Source: Hemileia vastatrix (Eukaryota > Basidiomycota > Pucciniomycetes > Pucciniales > Zaghouaniaceae). Taken from it: 64,000 nt of DNA. The translations under genes were made by a program, and so were the position numbers. The stretch is from NCBI GenBank assembly GCA_030280995.1, contig JASXTE010000015.1, forward strand, positions 26,840,501-26,904,500, read 5' to 3'. Positions 22,359-32,186 of the stretch are shown here, piece after piece. The notes beneath the pieces are model-generated. The model had not been told where the DNA came from and searched no databases. It saw only the letters and a program-made list of their open reading frames with translations. The number at the start of each line of letters is the position of its first letter. The first letter of the stretch is position 1.

Positions 22359-23048
22359 ATGTCTTTCAAAGAACTTGTTTCTCCATGTGAACTCTGCGGT
22401 CAATACCAGGTACCTTGTTTAATGTCCAACCCTAATCTTCCTGGCAGGACAGCTTGCGACTTATGCTGTGTGAAAAAAGTAAAATGTAACCGGCCAATAG
22501 TTCCTTCTAAAACAAACGTATATTTAGGACCAGCAGCTCTCCCTGATCCCTCAACTTCTAAAAAAGGATCAAAAATTCCTGTCTTCTTAAAATGAATAAG
22601 ATCAAAAACAGCTTCAAAAGTTCAATCTTCATCAGCGGATCCCGGCCTAATTTTGCCTTCACAAGATCCTAATCCTATAACGCCAGTGCCCCCAACCAAC
22701 TTTGCTGAGACTATGTTTCCTGGTTCTAAATGTAAGACCCTATTATCTTACTAAAAAACTTTTAATCAAAATTGACTAAACCTACGACTTAATAACATAT
22801 TTGAACTTCTAGCTGTCGAAATAACCAACACTGATGATTTTGGTAGAGTGAAGACGGACTATATCAATCATTATCCAAATTTTCATCGCTATCTTTTTCT
22901 TGACTTTACTAATGAGCTGAAACGAAAAATGCTGGCCTATTTTCAAGAAACTCCAGCTAATAACCATGAAGACCTCATGAAAAGAAGAATTTTAATGCAA
23001 AGCTTTGATAATGATGTTGAAAAATTTCAAATAAATTATCTTTTCTAA
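22359..23048 (+). pseudogene. Antisense ORF-A of outer element: Zn2Cys6-like protein with intron
   Basis: The first exon (22359-22731) starts MSFKELV and has the complete pattern C-x2-C-x6-C-x12-C-x2-C-x6-C at residues 10-43 (CELC ... ACDLCCVKKVKC). A Pro/Ser-rich linker with one in-frame TGA (22593) follows. A clear intron (22732-22812, GTAAGA to TTCTAG, phase 1) leads to exon 2 (22813-23048) with the conserved end DFTNELKRKMLAYFQETPAN and EDLMKRRILM. The basic half CVKKVKC looks like the DNA-contacting half of Gal4-type clusters but stands second, not first. Apart from the single stop the gene is intact. It runs antisense to gag-pol and is probably transcribed from its own or an LTR-borne antisense promoter (inference). 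Confidence 0.65.
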
Positions 23049-23623
23049 CAGTATAACTTGATAAAATTTTGTTTTTGCTTTGTCTTCTTTAACTTTCAAC
23101 ATAAATGTTGTTTTCTTTCTTCTCTGGCTTAAAATAAAATAATAATAAATCTTGTGATGATTCCACTACTGAGAGTAAGGTTTGAATCTCTTCAGACTCC
23201 CATATACCAGTCTTCCTTCTTGTCACAGCATTGAGAGAGTGGATCTTCCTATAAGCCAAATACTCCTGATTCCAACCTCATAGGGCCCCCCACTGAGCCG
23301 AATTCTATGATTCCAATCTCGCCATAAGGTCCTCCAAGCTTCACACCAAAAATGGCCTAACACTGAGGCACTAAAAATCATTCCCTAAAATCCAACTACC
23401 ATCCTAACTTCTGATTCCTTCATCACAATTTTCAAACTTTGCTATACAGCAAACCCATAAAATACTTTTTCCAGGCTTCCAATAATAATATTAACTTTAG
23501 ACCATGTTAAAGTGCCACAAATTTCACCTAATTAACCATTATGCTTTCCTTAGCATCATCACCACCTAAAATTTTAACCTCCTAAAGCTTATCAGCACCC
23601 AATTCCAGAAATAATTGAATAAC

Positions 23624-24091
23624 CAGTTTAGAGTCTTAGTGGACAGTGATAAGTTAAAAGATTGAATTGAGTTATCCAAACAAGATTGACATTCCAGTTT
23701 AAAGTCTTGGTGGACCAAACATATAATCAATTGCCAGTTTATGGTCTTGGTGGACCAAAGATCATTTAGGTGCATAAATAACTTGATAAATTCCTAAATA
23801 AGGCCTAGGCTTGACTAAAGATTGAATAAATTTGATAATCTAGTTTAATTTCATAGTGGACCAAACATTTGATCGACAAGTAATCCAGTATAAGGCCATA
23901 GTGGACCAATGAATGTTGAATTATCCTGCAGATATTAATTTTCCAGTTTAAAGTCATAGTGGACTAAACAATGAATGAAGTACCAGTTTAAATTCATGGT
24001 GGACCAAACATTTGATCGATAAGAAATCCAGTTTAAGGTCATGGTGGACCCAACAGCTTGATAACAGCCCAGTTTAAGGTCTTGGTGGACC
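23624..24091 (+). repeat. Nine 22-nt inverted-symmetry motifs (outer element)
   Basis: Copies at 23624, 23695, 23735, 23841, 23886, 23944, 23984, 24029 and 24070, all in the same direction as the antisense ORFs and lying between ORF-A and ORF-B. Those at 23735, 24029 and 24070 have GGTC-N6-GACC half sites. 23944 has AGTC-N6-GACT. Confidence 0.8.
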
Positions 24092-24186
24092 CAACAACTT
24101 CTCTATCCTTGAACCCAGATTTTGCCACCAGCTTTCTTCATCCTAGTTTCAAGTTTTCTTCTTCAAAAAAAATATCTCCTAACAAG

Positions 24187-25201
24187 ATGAAACCTTCTGA
24201 CTTCATTGCTTCAGCTGATCAATCTTGCAAATACTGTGCTTTCACCCATAGGTAATGTATCTTCACTTTCAACTGGCAAAAGCACACTTATAGCAGGGCC
24301 TGTTTATCCTGTTATGAGAAGAAAAGAAAATGTTCTGGCTTGAATTGTGGTTCTTTCCCCATTACTGCTACTAGCTTCGCTTCCTACTGCAAACCTCCTC
24401 CTTCTTCTTCACCTTCTACTCCACCCCCTATTCCATCAACCTCTAAAGATCCCATCCCTTTTTCTCCATCAGCCTATTTAAATCTTTCTTCATCACCTAA
24501 TCCTCTGGGTCCTTCTCTCCAGTCTAGACTTGCTGCTACTCCCCCAAGAACTCTTGCTGCTCCCAGGGCCATGCTTCAACCTTCTAACAATTCTTCTCCT
24601 ACTTCCAACATCTTGAAGCACAAAAGGTCCTATAATATCCAGCAATCTTCATCTTCTCTTGTTTCATCCAAAAAGCCCAGAACATCTACTTCAAACACCA
24701 AATCCAACACCAGTCCTCCTCATCTATCAAAAATAAAAAATTCTTTTTTAAACATAAAAAAATCCCACTCCATTACCAAGTAAGCCGTTTATCTATTATC
24801 TTGATAGTGTTGACACAGGTTAGTTTTCTCTTTTTATTTTCTTAATCTTCAGGTTTTAATTTGCTGATATTTTAATTTGATAAGCGTCCACCGGTTCTCC
24901 AATTCCATATTCAGCTTATGAACTACCAGAACCTAATCCAAGCTTCCCTAGAGTTCCAATTCACCTAGTGTCTGAAAATCTCTTTGCTAATTTTAATAAC
25001 CTTATCGCTTATTTCCAACAATACCCGCCCTCTGATAGATCAGAATCTTGGATGAGAGAACAACTGTTAAGAGACCTTTTCAAAATAGCCAACTGGCTTC
25101 AACACTATCGTGACCGTGAAATAAGATTCAAATCCCAGGAAATCGATCAAGGTCCTTCTAAATTTTCTAATTTTGATTTTTCAAAACATAACAACCCTTG
25201 A
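24187..25201 (+). pseudogene. Antisense ORF-B of outer element: second zinc-cluster protein
   Basis: From MKPSDFIASADQ the frame reads C-K-Y-C, five residues, a TAA (24253), then C, 14 residues, C-L-S-C-Y-E-K-K-R-K-C, i.e. C-x2-C-x6-C-x14-C-x2-C-x6-C with one stop inside. The same frame continues as a Ser/Pro-rich domain to 24783. A GTAAGC donor at 24779 and a later AG could splice into the frame ending at 25201, with the conserved end LIAYFQQYPPSDR, REQLLRDLFKIANWLQHY. Copies in A and D align along the zinc cluster. The stop could instead be the start of an intron (AG-GTAATG), but that would remove the third Cys seen in A and D. Confidence 0.6.
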
Positions 25202-26243
25202 TGGTGTTCTTTCTGGTATGTAGCTTTCTTGAATAATGTTTGAAAAATAAAAATATAAACATCTAAACTACCTAAAACTAAAATACCTTTTATTTTTTTT
25301 TATTTTTATTTTTATTTTTATTTTTATTTTTTATTTTTTTATTATTTTTTATTTTTTTTATTTTACATTTTTAGTTATTTATTATTTATTTTATTTTTAT
25401 TTTTTTTATTTTTATTTTTTAGTTATTTATTATTTATTTTGTTTCCATTTAAAATAAAAGATTTTTTTTTTTTAAAAAAAAAAGATAGTTTTGAAATAAA
25501 AGTTAAAATTTAATTTTTAAAGAAAGATAAACGAATGTGAAAAGAAAGATAAAAAAAGTAATAAAATTTTTTTTTAAAATAAAATTTTAAAAGATGCCCC
25601 TCGGCCATTTGATGAGCCGTACCCTTGACATCATACCCACATCCAAGTGCAACTTGATGTGGTTACACAATTTTGAGAAATTGAAAAGAAAATAAAATAA
25701 ATGAAAGTTTTTAGGAGATAATTTTTATAATGATGATCACTGGGTGGGCTCCCTCCAATTTATAAAAAATGATTAGAGACCACCAGTGAGCATCACCTTT
25801 ACAATAATTCATAATATATATTAAAGAAAAGAAATCACAATCTAACATAAAAAAATCAAAAACTATATAAAATAAAAAGAATCTTGAATCTGGCGTTAAG
25901 AGCGGTGTCTCTTGATTCGTTCCAGTTTATAGTCTTAGTGGAATTCCTATAATTAAAAGACAAAGCCAGGATTCAACTAGAAACAGGGAAAATTTTGGAA
26001 ATAAACATTATGGGGTAATTGTGTATAAAGCAGCCAGCCCATCAATTACCCCCACACTTGCCAATATTAAATTAAGAAGGTTCCCCTGTGAACCTTCTTC
26101 CAATAAATTTTTTAAAAAAAAATTTTCCAACACTATCTTCACCCATATTTTAAGAATTTAAAGTTTTTGAAAATTTCAAAGAAGGTCTTCTTGAATTTCG
26201 TTAAGTTTCATCATAGTTTCGTTGCCCATATGCAGTGTAACGA
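25202..26243 (-). other. 3' untranslated region of outer element
   Basis: Low-complexity TTTTTATTTT runs (25290-25470) are followed by family-conserved blocks: TGATGAGCC..CATCCAAGTGCAACTTGATGTGG (25613-25665), GATCACTGGGTGGGCTCCC (25735), one 22-nt motif (25923-25944), the GGGGTAATTG/CAATTACCCC hairpin (26012-26053), and a further palindrome AGAAGGTTC/GAACCTTCT (26076-26100). The inner element inserted at 26243. Confidence 0.65.
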
Positions 26244-27365
26244 TATGGTAAGGTAAACTCTTACAGTCGCCTTGCTGTAAGCAGAATCCGGAGGAGATGT
26301 GTGGATTTAGCTGAAAACCCCGTCCTTCCAATAAAAATAACAAAATGGGAATTCTAAATCACTAAGCTAACCAATCTACTTGGATCCAATTGATGAAAAT
26401 AATAAAACTCTAAAATAATTAATGCTTATTGAGATTTAAATAAAAGTGGCTGTTGATAAAAGAAATACTGATAACAACAATTAAGGTGTACCAGTGAAAG
26501 ATCTGAAAAGATTGACTTTTATGTTTTTATAATAATTTGAATTTTTATGAGACAGCAATAATCAAGTCCCAGCGACGAAGACCTTTCTAAAGATACCCTG
26601 TTTAAAGTGTGATTTAAATTGTTGAATAGTATTTCTAAAATGTTAAATATAAAAATATAAAGTTATAAGGGTATTACAAATTTATTTAATTTGTTGAGTA
26701 ATAAAAAATGAGACTGTGGTAGTTAATGATTAAGCTGTATAATGTGTCCCCCCTCTCAATTTCGATTTTGAGAAGCGCTTAAGTATTCCTAGTCACGTGC
26801 CTAAGTTTTCCCCTCCAGAGCTCTTCCAGAGTCAATCCGGAGCCCGTACGGAGTCAAAGCGGAGTTCGTACGGAGTCGGAACGGAGTCCTTCCGGACTTC
26901 CGGACTCAATTAGAACCTTAAAACTATAATAAAAAATCTAGAAAAATTACACATAATAGAGCTACTTCCCCTTTACATACCAAACTAATTTTCGTAGTCT
27001 GCGCAGCTCTAATTACCCCGTGAAAATTCATTAAAGTTAAGTAATTTTTGAAAACGTAAATATTTCTATAAAACTTTAAAATTCATTTAAAAATATATGA
27101 AAAATAGTAAAAATTCTGGGAAAATTTCCCAAGGTTCTTGAGTGACTTGACTTGATACTTATAAATTTTTCAGACCGTAAAAATAAGTTTTCTCCGTAAA
27201 ATAAATTGTATTTGTGTAGGCATTCGCTCGTGACCAATTTCTTCATATTTTAAACTCCAATGAATTAAATAAAACCCTTTTATAAAAAATAATAACGCCA
27301 ATCTTGCACGCCGTAATAACTCCATTTACATATTTAGGTGCCGTACTAAACTTTAGTCTACCACA
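26244..27365 (-). repeat. 3' LTR of inner element
   Basis: 1,122 bp, TATGGTAAGG...CTACCACA (plus strand). A GC-rich island with five CGGAG repeats and two CCGGACT lies at 26837-26907, within an otherwise CpG-poor LTR. A CACGTG box stands at 26795-26800. Confidence 0.9.
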
Positions 27366-28030
27366 TCCTCCCTCCAATCGAGAATGTTTCCATTCTTATA
27401 ACTTTTCATAAGTGGTTGAGCAATTCCAAAAGAATTATCTTTTCTAATAAAATAATTTGATAAATTTGTTTTAGCTGGTCTTCTTTTAAATATTTATAAT
27501 AAAAACCTTCTTTCTTCTTCTCTGGCTTGATATAACATAAAATAATATAAATCTTGTGATGATTCCACTACTGAGAGCAAGGTTTGAATCCCTTCAGACT
27601 CCTATTAACCAGTCTTCCTTCTTGTCACAGCATTGAGAGAGTGGATCTTCCTATGAGCCAAATACTCCTGATTCCAACCTCATAGGGCCCCCCACTGAGC
27701 CGAATTCTATGATTCCAATCTCGCCATAAGGTCCTCCAAGCTTCACACCAAAAATGGCCTAACACTGAGGCACTAAAAAAAAATCATTCCCTAAAATCCA
27801 ACTACCATCCTAACTTCTGATTCCTTCATCACAATTTTCAAACTTTGCTATACAGCAAACCCATAAAATACTTTTTCCAGGCTTCCAATAATAATATTAA
27901 CTTTTAGACTATGTTAAAGCGCCACAAATTTCACCTAATTAACCATTATGCTTTCCTTGGCATCATCACCACCTAAAATTTTAACCTCCTAAAGCTTATC
28001 AGCACCCAATTCAAGAAATAATTGAATAAC
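27366..28030 (+). other. Scar where antisense ORF-A is missing (inner element)
   Basis: The sequence aligns with outer from CCTCCCTCCAAT to AAGTGGT, then jumps to AATTATCTTTTCTAA, which in outer is the last codons of ORF-A (23035). About 700 bp holding ORF-A are absent. After the scar the alignment runs on (ACTGAGAGCAAGGTTTGAATC, CACAGCATTGAGAGAGTGG, CACTGAGCCGAATTC). Confidence 0.7.
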
Positions 28031-28808
28031 CAGTTTAGAGTCTTAGTGGAAAGTGATAAATTAAAAGATTGAATTGAGTTATCCAAACAAGATTGACATT
28101 CCAGTTTATAGTCTTGGTGGACCAAACATATAATCGATTGCCAGTTTATGGTCTTGGTGGACCAAAGATCGTTTAAGTGCATAAATATCTTGATATATTC
28201 CTAAGTAAGGCCTAGGCTTGACCAAAGATTGAATAAATTTGATAATCCAGTTTAATGTCATAGTGGACCAAACATTTGATCGACAAGTAATCCAGTATAA
28301 GGCCATAGTGGTCCAATGAATGTTGAATTATCCTGCAGATATTAATTTTCCAGTTTTAAGTCATAGTGGACTAAACAATGAATGAACTACCAGTTTAAAG
28401 TCATGGTGGACCAAACATTTAATCGATAAGAAATCCAGTTTAAGGTCATGGTGGACCCAACAGCTTGATAATAGTCCAGTTTAGGGTCTTGGTGGACCTA
28501 ACATTTGATTTATATAAAAGAAATCCGTCTCCGAAAATATCCATAAAATCTTGATTATCCTTGAAATTCAGTTTAAAGTCTTGAAGGACTAACAGCTCCA
28601 ATATAAAATCTTTAATGACAGTCTTGAAAATTAGCCAGTTTAAAGTCTTGGAGGACTAACAGCTCCATAATTCGTATAAAACCCTTAAGGAAAGTCTTGA
28701 ACAGTAGCCAGTTTAAAGTCTTAGAGGACTAAAAGCTCCAAAATTCGTATATAAAAAAAACCTTAAAGAACGTCTTGAACAGTAGCCAGTTTAAAGTCTT
28801 GGAGGACT
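28031..28808 (+). repeat. Thirteen 22-nt inverted-symmetry motifs (inner element)
   Basis: Copies start at 28031, 28102, 28142, 28248, 28293, 28351, 28391, 28436, 28477, 28569, 28636, 28709 and 28787. The first nine match those of outer. The last four (AGTC-N6-GACT) are a local expansion, with CAGCTCCA between them, at the place where ORF-B should be. Confidence 0.8.
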
Positions 28809-29990
28809 AACAGATGTCTTGAAGTAAAATCCCATAGGTATTGAGCTCCCCTAGACCCTGTTTCCCGTCTAAACTAAATGAATAAAACTAAAAAGAATGA
28901 AGACTGAAAAATAAAATTAAGAAATATAATAATGATTTTGATTTAATTAATTATTATTATTATTTTTTTTTTTCATATTTTTTATTTTATTTTTATTTTT
29001 TTTTTCCATTAATAATTTTTTTTTTATTTTATTTTTTTTTTAATTTTAATTTGTTTTTTTTTTTTTAATTTAAAATAAAAGATTTTAAAAAAAAGATAGT
29101 TTGGAAATAAAAGTTAAAATTTAATTTTTAAAGAAAGATAAACGAATGTGAAAAGAAAGATAAAAAAAGTAAAAAAATTTCAAAATAAAATTATAAAAGA
29201 TGCCCCCCGGCCATTTGATGAGCCGTACCCTCGACATCATACCCACATCCAAGTGCAACTTGATGTGGTTACACAATTTTGAGAAATTGAAAAGAAAAGA
29301 AAATAAATGAAAGTTTTTAGAAGATAATTTTTATAATGATGATCACTGGGTGGGCTCCATCCAATTTATAAAAATGATTAGAGACCACCAGTGAGCATCA
29401 CCTTTACAATAATTCATAATATATATTAAAGAAAAGAAATCACAATCTAACATAAAAGAATAAAAAAAATAAAATAAAATAAAATAAAATCTTGAATCCG
29501 GCTTGAGAGCGGTGTCTCTTGATTTGTTCCAGTTTATAGTCTTAGTGGACTTCCTATAATTAAAAGACAAAGCCAGGATTCAACTAGAAACAGGGAAAAT
29601 TTTGGAAACAAACATTATGGGGTAATTGTGTATAGAGCAGCCAGCCCATCAATTACCCCCACACTTGCCAATATTAAATTAAGAAGGTTCCCCTGTTAAC
29701 ACTTCTTCCAATAAATTTTTAAAATTTTCCAACACTATCTTCACCCATATTTTAAGAATTTTAAATTTTGAAAATTTCAAAGAAGGTTTTCTTGAATTTC
29801 GTAAAGTTTCATCACAGTTTCGTTGCCCATATGCAGTGTAACAATAGTAAAATATTTTGATGAAAAGACGATAGTTTATCCTCATTGCGGAGGTATCCAT
29901 AAAATTTCGTAGATATCATAGTTTATCCTCGTTGCGGAGGTATAAATTTAATAAAAGTCATTAAAATTGTAGTTTATCCTCATTTCGGAG
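28809..29990 (-). other. 3' untranslated region of inner element
   Basis: Poly-T/A runs (28940-29070) are followed by the same conserved blocks as in outer, including one motif at 29530, the hairpin GGGGTAATTG/CAATTACCCC (29619-29659), and three copies of TAGTTTATCCTC-N6-GAGG (29872, 29919, 29970), the last overlapping the end of the integrase gene. ORF-B is absent. Confidence 0.65.
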
Positions 29991-32186
29991 TTAGACTTCG
30001 GCACTCCTAGTGCCTCTAGGATAGAACCGTTTCACTTGATCGGTTGCTACCCTCTTCTTTAATACTACTCCATCCAACTCTTCTAGCACATATGAACCGC
30101 CGGAAACTTGCTCCTTGATTTTATACGGTCCATTCCACCTATCTGCAAACATCTTTCCCCATTGACTCTCTAGACTTCTATTATACACCAGGACCATATC
30201 ACCTGGGTTCAAAGGTTTCCTTAATCGATGTGCCAACCGCTCATCCCAATATCTAACTAATTGATTTCGGATCTTCATCATCTGCGAATATGCCTTTTCT
30301 AAATATTCTTCTTTCTTTTCTAGCTGCATCATTCTTGCACACAATAATTCTTCAGTAGTTTTGACCGTGTCCCAGTCAACTCCAAGATATGATTCAGCTT
30401 CTAAATCAACCGGTAAAACTGCTTTCTGTCCAAAAACAAGTTCATAAGGTGAAAATCCGGTCGTCCTTTTGGCAGTGATTCGATCAGCAAATAAAACTAA
30501 AGGTAAATAGTGCCTCCACTTTTCGGCACTTGTCCCACACATTTTAACTAAAGCATCCTTAATAACTTGATGCCCTCTTTCAACAATGCCTTCAGCTTCA
30601 GGATAATATGGGGTTGCTACCCTAACCTTTGATCCAACTTTCAATACGGCCTCTTTAAACTCTATCCCAAATTCAGGAACTCCATCTACCGTCACCAATT
30701 TCATCACTCCATATTGATACACCCAATTATTCAAAAAAAATTCTGCCACATTTTTGGCAGTTAAATTAATAAGAGGCACTGCCTCTACCCAACCAGATAA
30801 ATCATCTCTGGCCACAATTAAATATTTATACCGTCCCTCTTTTATATGAACGGCATCTAAACTAACTCTCCCAAAGAGTCTATATTCACCGGTTGCGTGT
30901 CCAGGTTCTTTTGGCCTTAAATAACTTTGTCTTTGACATTCTTCGCATGACTGAACCCACTGTTTAACAGCCATCTTCATTCCAGGCCACCAAAATTGAT
31001 CAGAAATTCTTCTAAACGTTTCTCCAATACCTCTATGCCCAAGATCTTCATGCAGTGATTTCAAAACTAATTCTTGCCCCTTCTGTTGAGTTATAACTAC
31101 TTGAGGATTTGGATACTTTCTCCTCATTAAACGTCGACCAGATAGGTAAAACGTAGATGACTTCCTCTTGATAGCCACCCATTCATTGTCTTCACAATCT
31201 TCTGGCCTCTCTAAAGTCAACAAATATTTGACTAACAAAAAATAAAAACCAGTCTGACCCCAGACTTCATCTTGAAAATCGATTAAAATAACATCAATAG
31301 GGACTTCTCTATCACCAATATCACCTGCACATGAATGAGCCAATAATCGTTGACCCCTAAATAAATCTTTAATCGAGCTATGTCGACGTTTTTCATCTGA
31401 ACCTTTGGATCCTTCATAAACCGTATTTGAAAATAACTCTTTCTCTTTATCCATCTTTTTATTTAAATTCTCTAATTCTCCAACATATACACCATTCCTT
31501 AAATTACTACTATCCCACACTACCAATCCATCTTCCTCTACATACACCACATCTTCTTCTACCTCCTCTCTGCCGAATTTATCTACACCTTTTCCAACAC
31601 CTTTATTAACATAAAAACTATTTTCCAGTTTATCTTCTTGGTGGAGATCCAAAATAGAAGGAGATAATTGCAGTTTAACCTCTTGCTGGAGGCCCAAAAT
31701 AGAAGGAGATAATTGCAGTTTAACCTCTTTCTGGAGGCCCATAATAGAATTTTCACAAAAATTATTTTTTTGTGTTTTAATTATACCAAGATTTTTAATT
31801 TGGTTTTGATAAGATTTTTGCAGTTTACCCTCTTGCTGGAGGTCCGTAATAGAAGGAGATAATTGCAGTTTAACCTCTTGCTGGAGGCCATAAAACATAC
31901 CCTTCCAACCTTTAACCAACCTAATTTGGCCCATTTTGCCTTTTTCACCATTTTTAAATTTTATAGAAAAACAGGGTAAATCCAATAAACATATAGAAAA
32001 GTCCAAAACGTATTTGCACTCCAAAGTAATATTAACAGAAAATAATTGAGAATCCACTTGAATTATCTCCAAGTGAGCTGTCCTATTGCAATCCGGGATC
32101 TCATCCTGAGGAGAGATTACAACATTAGAGTGATCAGCCCCTGCTACCCCAAAAAATGAGGGCATCCATCCTTTTCCAACAAACAT
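29991..32186 (-). CDS. Pol ORF of inner element: integrase polyprotein without RT/RNase H
   Basis: This is an open frame of 731 codons. Translation would enter it by -1 frameshift at 32150-32156, so the Met at 32186 is probably not the real start. Order: VAGADHSNVVISPQDEIPDC; a region with repeated L-Q-Q-E-V-K-L peptides (31626-31887); an acidic linker; integrase with zinc finger (HEDLGHRG ... CEECQRQS), VSLDAVHIKEGRYKYLIVARDD, LVTVDGVPEF, YYPEAEGIVERGHQVIKD (D, D, E all present), and a C-terminal GPY-type module (DRWNGPYKIKEQVSGGSY). In outer the RT and RNase H (about 2 kb) lie between two of the L-Q-Q-E-V-K-L repeats; here they are cleanly missing and the frame stays open. Integration could be active; cDNA synthesis must come from elsewhere. 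Confidence 0.85.
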   Translation of the reverse strand: MFVGKGWMPSFFGVAGADHSNVVISPQDEIPDCNRTAHLEIIQVDSQLFSVNITLECKYVLDFSICLLDLPCFSIKFKNGEKGKMGQIRLVKGWKGMFYGLQQEVKLQLSPSITDLQQEGKLQKSYQNQIKNLGIIKTQKNNFCENSIMGLQKEVKLQLSPSILGLQQEVKLQLSPSILDLHQEDKLENSFYVNKGVGKGVDKFGREEVEEDVVYVEEDGLVVWDSSNLRNGVYVGELENLNKKMDKEKELFSNTVYEGSKGSDEKRRHSSIKDLFRGQRLLAHSCAGDIGDREVPIDVILIDFQDEVWGQTGFYFLLVKYLLTLERPEDCEDNEWVAIKRKSSTFYLSGRRLMRRKYPNPQVVITQQKGQELVLKSLHEDLGHRGIGETFRRISDQFWWPGMKMAVKQWVQSCEECQRQSYLRPKEPGHATGEYRLFGRVSLDAVHIKEGRYKYLIVARDDLSGWVEAVPLINLTAKNVAEFFLNNWVYQYGVMKLVTVDGVPEFGIEFKEAVLKVGSKVRVATPYYPEAEGIVERGHQVIKDALVKMCGTSAEKWRHYLPLVLFADRITAKRTTGFSPYELVFGQKAVLPVDLEAESYLGVDWDTVKTTEELLCARMMQLEKKEEYLEKAYSQMMKIRNQLVRYWDERLAHRLRKPLNPGDMVLVYNRSLESQWGKMFADRWNGPYKIKEQVSGGSYVLEELDGVVLKKRVATDQVKRFYPRGTRSAEV
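31626..31887 (+). repeat. 22-nt motif copies inside the pol coding region of inner element
   Basis: Five copies at 31626, 31671, 31716, 31821 and 31866 with CCTC-N6-GAGG type half sites. On the coding strand they encode L-Q-Q-E-V-K-L or close variants. They mark the point where RT/RNase H is missing. Confidence 0.8.

Noticed and set aside
24058..24255. ORF starting at 24058 as full ORF-B start
   Set aside because: Its first codons lie in a 22-nt motif copy; the Met at 24187 is in the same frame and just precedes the zinc cluster.
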